A stretch of 8,363 bases of DNA from an uncultured cyanobacterium. Its GTDB lineage: Bacteria; Cyanobacteriota; Vampirovibrionia; Gastranaerophilales; Gastranaerophilaceae. Shown piece by piece: positions 6,677-8,363 of the stretch. The notes under the pieces are model-generated. The model searched no databases. It was not told the origin of the DNA and saw only the letters and a program-made list of their open reading frames with translations. A program made the translations under genes and the position numbers. The DNA is taken from positions 1-8,363 of the forward strand of contig CAMAML010000039.1 in NCBI GenBank assembly GCA_945836835.1. The letters run 5' to 3'. Every line of letters begins with the position of its first letter. The first letter of the stretch is position 1.

Positions 6677-6721
6677 AATCTTACAAACGAGACATTCTCT
6701 TAACCCCACCCAAACACTTCT

Positions 6722-6979
6722 TTACTGGTTGTCCGTGGACATTTTGGATGAGATTTCCGCAACTATGCGTGCGATATCACAACCGCCGATGCAGACTTCC
6801 AAAATCAGACCGCTCTGTATCAAAACAGTTTCCGTAAAATCCATGCTGTCGGTGTTAATTATCTCAAATTCGATGAAATCTTCGCCCGCATAAATCAGCT
6901 TACCGTATTCACCTCCCGTTACCCAACGGATGAACATGAATTGTTTTTCGTATTCTTTTAGTTTTTCTGTTAATCTCAT
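6722..6979 (-). CDS. Small hypothetical protein, possible Sm-like fold
   Basis: An 85-aa protein that I do not recognise by name. After a short charged helix (MRLTEKLKEYEK) it appears to be made of successive beta strands: FMFIRWV, GEYGKLIYAG, DFIEFEIIN, TVLIQSGLILEV and RIVAEIS. This order, with a Gly-rich turn after the first strand and 'DFIEFEI' as third strand, recalls the small Sm/LSm beta-barrel fold, but no Hfq signature (such as YKHA) is present. Cys63 and Cys67 (CIGGC) are a notable pair. There is no signal peptide or membrane segment, so it is probably cytoplasmic. It lies 58 bases downstream of waaA on the same strand. A GGCGAGAG stretch before ATG 6979 may serve as the ribosome site. 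Reality of the gene is likely; the function is unknown. Confidence 0.72.
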   Translation of the reverse strand: MRLTEKLKEYEKQFMFIRWVTGGEYGKLIYAGEDFIEFEIINTDSMDFTETVLIQSGLILEVCIGGCDIARIVAEISSKMSTDNQ

Positions 6980-6999
6980 ATAATATACTCTCGCCTACA

Positions 7000-7032
7000 A
7001 TAATATTTTAATAGAATTTTTTATTTAGTCAA
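7000..7032 (-). promoter_or_regulatory. Possible promoter of the 85-aa gene
   Basis: On the minus strand TTGACT (7032-7027) is a near-consensus -35 box upstream of the small gene. The best -10 box, TATTAT (7005-7000), is 21 bases away, which is longer than normal; other A/T-rich hexamers at 17-19 bases are poor. The gene may therefore be expressed alone or read through from waaA. Confidence 0.3.
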
Positions 7033-7037
7033 CCGTT

Positions 7038-8273
7038 TTACTTTAATTTGTTAATAACAAAGTCCAAAGCCCCTTTCTGTGCCTCAAAGACTTCTTTACA
7101 ATCCTGACAAGCCTTCTTGTAAAATTCACTATCCGAAAGCAGCTTGTCTTGATATTGTTCAAACTCAATCGGGATGTTGACTATTTTCCCCGCACTTGTC
7201 TTGGACAACATTCCGTAAATATCTTTGAAATTGTGGATATCGGGTCCCGTGATTGTCGGCTTGTCATAAACGCTTGCCTCCAACGGATTATGCCCGCCCG
7301 TCGTGTTGAAACTTCCGCCGATAAAGGCAAAATGACAAATCGAATACATCTTGCCGAGTTCTCCCAAAGTATCCAGCACGATTACGTCATAATCCGTGAA
7401 CCTGTCGTCTTTTGAACGTAAACCGTAGCTTAACCCTAAACCTTTGAGCAGTTCTTCTATACTCGGGAGGCGTTTCGGGTGCCGTGGTGCAAGCAACAAC
7501 TTTATGTCGGCGTGTTTTGCTTTCAGAATTTTGAAGGAATTGAGAACGATTTCGTCCTCTCCCGCATGGGTACTTCCCGCAACAATTACCCTAAAACCTT
7601 CCTGTCCGAGTTGAATGTCGGCATCTTTTCTTTTGACGTCGAATTTCAAATTCCCCATAACTTCGACCACGTCAGGCTTTGCACTGACCGCAATATATTT
7701 TTGCTTGTCTTCTTCGCTTTGAGTGTAAATCGCCGTAAAGTTTTCAAAAACTTTTGTAAAGAAAAATTTCACTTTTTTGTAAGTATTAAAAGTCGAGTCG
7801 GAAATTCTTCCGTTGATAATCGAAACCGGTATGCCTTTTTTATGACAAGCGTAAGCAAAGTAAGGCCAAATTTCGGTTTCCGCAATCAAGACTGTTTTTG
7901 GGTTAAGCCGTTTTAAAAACCTGTTTACACAGCAAGGGATGTCGAACGGGAAATACGTGATAAAATCGGCAACACCGTCATATTTCTTCTTTGCGATTTC
8001 CTGCCCCGTTTTCGTACCGGTCGTTACGACAAGTTTTTTGTCAGGAAAGGTTTCTTTGATTTTCTTTGCCAAATTTTCCAGTGCGATAACTTCGCCGACG
8101 GAAACCCCGTGGAGCATGATAACGTCATCTTGAGAGTTGAACGGAGGGGCGATAAACCCGAATTTTTCCCTCAAGCCCGCATTGGGCTTGCCGATACACT
8201 TCCGCACCGCCCACACAAACGGCATCCCGAGAATGAAAATTATGGTTGATAAAATTCCGTACAAATACATCAT
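7038..8273 (-). CDS. waaA: 3-deoxy-D-manno-octulosonic acid (Kdo) transferase
   Basis: A 411-aa inner-membrane-associated glycosyltransferase (WaaA/KdtA, GT30) that transfers Kdo from CMP-Kdo to the lipid A precursor in LPS synthesis. It has an N-terminal membrane anchor (about residues 3-22) and the GLREKFGF motif (33-40). The HGVSVGEV motif (55-62) carries the likely catalytic Glu61. Further family motifs are AETEIWP (131-137), INGRISD (153-159), GNLKFD (207-212), APRHPKR (262-268) and FIGGSFNTTGGHNPLE (317-332), the last in the CMP-binding lobe. Length is normal for the family and all motifs are intact. Two adjacent ATG codons (8273 and 8270) could start it; I kept the first. No strong Shine-Dalgarno is seen. 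The number of Kdo residues added cannot be read from the sequence. Its presence implies an LPS-type outer membrane. Confidence 0.97.
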   Translation of the reverse strand: MMYLYGILSTIIFILGMPFVWAVRKCIGKPNAGLREKFGFIAPPFNSQDDVIMLHGVSVGEVIALENLAKKIKETFPDKKLVVTTGTKTGQEIAKKKYDGVADFITYFPFDIPCCVNRFLKRLNPKTVLIAETEIWPYFAYACHKKGIPVSIINGRISDSTFNTYKKVKFFFTKVFENFTAIYTQSEEDKQKYIAVSAKPDVVEVMGNLKFDVKRKDADIQLGQEGFRVIVAGSTHAGEDEIVLNSFKILKAKHADIKLLLAPRHPKRLPSIEELLKGLGLSYGLRSKDDRFTDYDVIVLDTLGELGKMYSICHFAFIGGSFNTTGGHNPLEASVYDKPTITGPDIHNFKDIYGMLSKTSAGKIVNIPIEFEQYQDKLLSDSEFYKKACQDCKEVFEAQKGALDFVINKLK

Positions 8274-8304
8274 GTCTTTATTCTAGCATAAGCATAAAAA
8301 AAAT

Positions 8305-8339
8305 ACAGCTTTGTGAGGATTATAAAATTCATAAGCTGT
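8305..8339. repeat. Inverted repeat upstream of waaA
   Basis: ACAGCTT (8305-8311) and AAGCTGT (8333-8339) are perfect inverted 7-mers 21 bases apart that flank the TATAAT box. CATAAGC also occurs as a direct repeat at 8287-8293 and 8330-8336. This could be an operator or a chance A/T-rich symmetry. Confidence 0.4.
8319..8324 (-). promoter_or_regulatory. Possible -10 box for waaA
   Basis: A perfect TATAAT on the minus strand, 45 bases before the waaA start, without a recognisable -35 box at the usual distance. It sits inside a 7-base inverted repeat (8305-8339). A second weaker box, TAGAAT (8285-8280), lies very near the start codon. Confidence 0.35.
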
Positions 8340-8363
8340 TTTCGTACCACTTTCTTGCTCGTT

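Larger units (their letters stand above)
6260..6721. other. Region without an intact gene
   Basis: 462 bases holding only two truncated gene remnants, an XRE fragment on the minus strand (6269-6520) and a YWSS...CVGD fragment on the plus strand (6500-6676). About 45 bases of unassigned sequence follow before the next minus-strand gene. The longer frames here are antisense or frame shadows. Confidence 0.75.

Noticed and set aside
6582..6893. Plus-strand 103-codon frame opposite the 85-aa gene
   Set aside because: It runs antisense through the minus-strand gene and out of frame with the YWSS fragment, with no protein-like features.
1..8363. tRNA, rRNA, CRISPR array, complete insertion sequence or transposase
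   Set aside because: No cloverleaf-type segment, regularly spaced repeats, terminal inverted repeats or transposase motifs were found by eye on either strand.

Overview
The window comes from a Gram-negative-type bacterium. It encodes a Kdo transferase for lipid A/LPS and a lipoprotein with a TonB-like C-terminal domain, so an outer membrane is expected. Gene density, moderate-to-low GC and gene content would fit a non-photosynthetic cyanobacterial relative (Gastranaerophilales/Vampirovibrionia type). That placement is an impression and was not tested.

Layout, left to right. (1) Positions 1-1056, plus strand: the 3' part of a PAS-HisKA-HATPase sensor histidine kinase gene cut by the window edge. 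(2) Positions 2864-1128, minus strand: a compact three-gene operon whose genes overlap by 4 and 8 bases. It encodes a 241-aa cysteine-containing protein with an internal duplication, a BadF/HgdC-type ATPase activator and a YraN (UPF0102) nuclease-fold protein. (3) Positions 2865-3130: a divergent intergenic region with inverted repeats and a well-formed sigma70-type promoter. (4) Positions 3131-6259, plus strand: a tight three-gene operon encoding a membrane-anchored VWA-domain protein with intact MIDAS residues, a protein with a degenerate FHA-like domain and about eight membrane segments, and a lipoprotein with a Pro-rich linker and TonB-C-like domain. I do not recognise this set as a named system; it is the best candidate here for an undescribed envelope complex. 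(5) Positions 6260-6721: no intact gene. It holds two 5'-truncated gene remnants joined head to head, an XRE repressor C-terminus (minus) and the 3' end of a YWSS...CVGD-type (DUF1566/C-type-lectin-like) protein gene (plus). This looks like a deletion scar between two formerly divergent genes. (6) Positions 6722-8273, minus strand: a small unknown protein, possibly of Sm-like fold, downstream of waaA/kdtA. The last 90 bases hold the probable waaA promoter region.

The two operons read away from each other from 2865-3130. The minus operon suggests a radical-type or electron-donating ATPase activator working on an unusual small partner. The plus operon suggests an envelope-spanning assembly: an inner-membrane multi-pass protein, a VWA protein anchored at the membrane, and a lipoprotein probably at the outer membrane. 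These roles are inferred from domains and context only.
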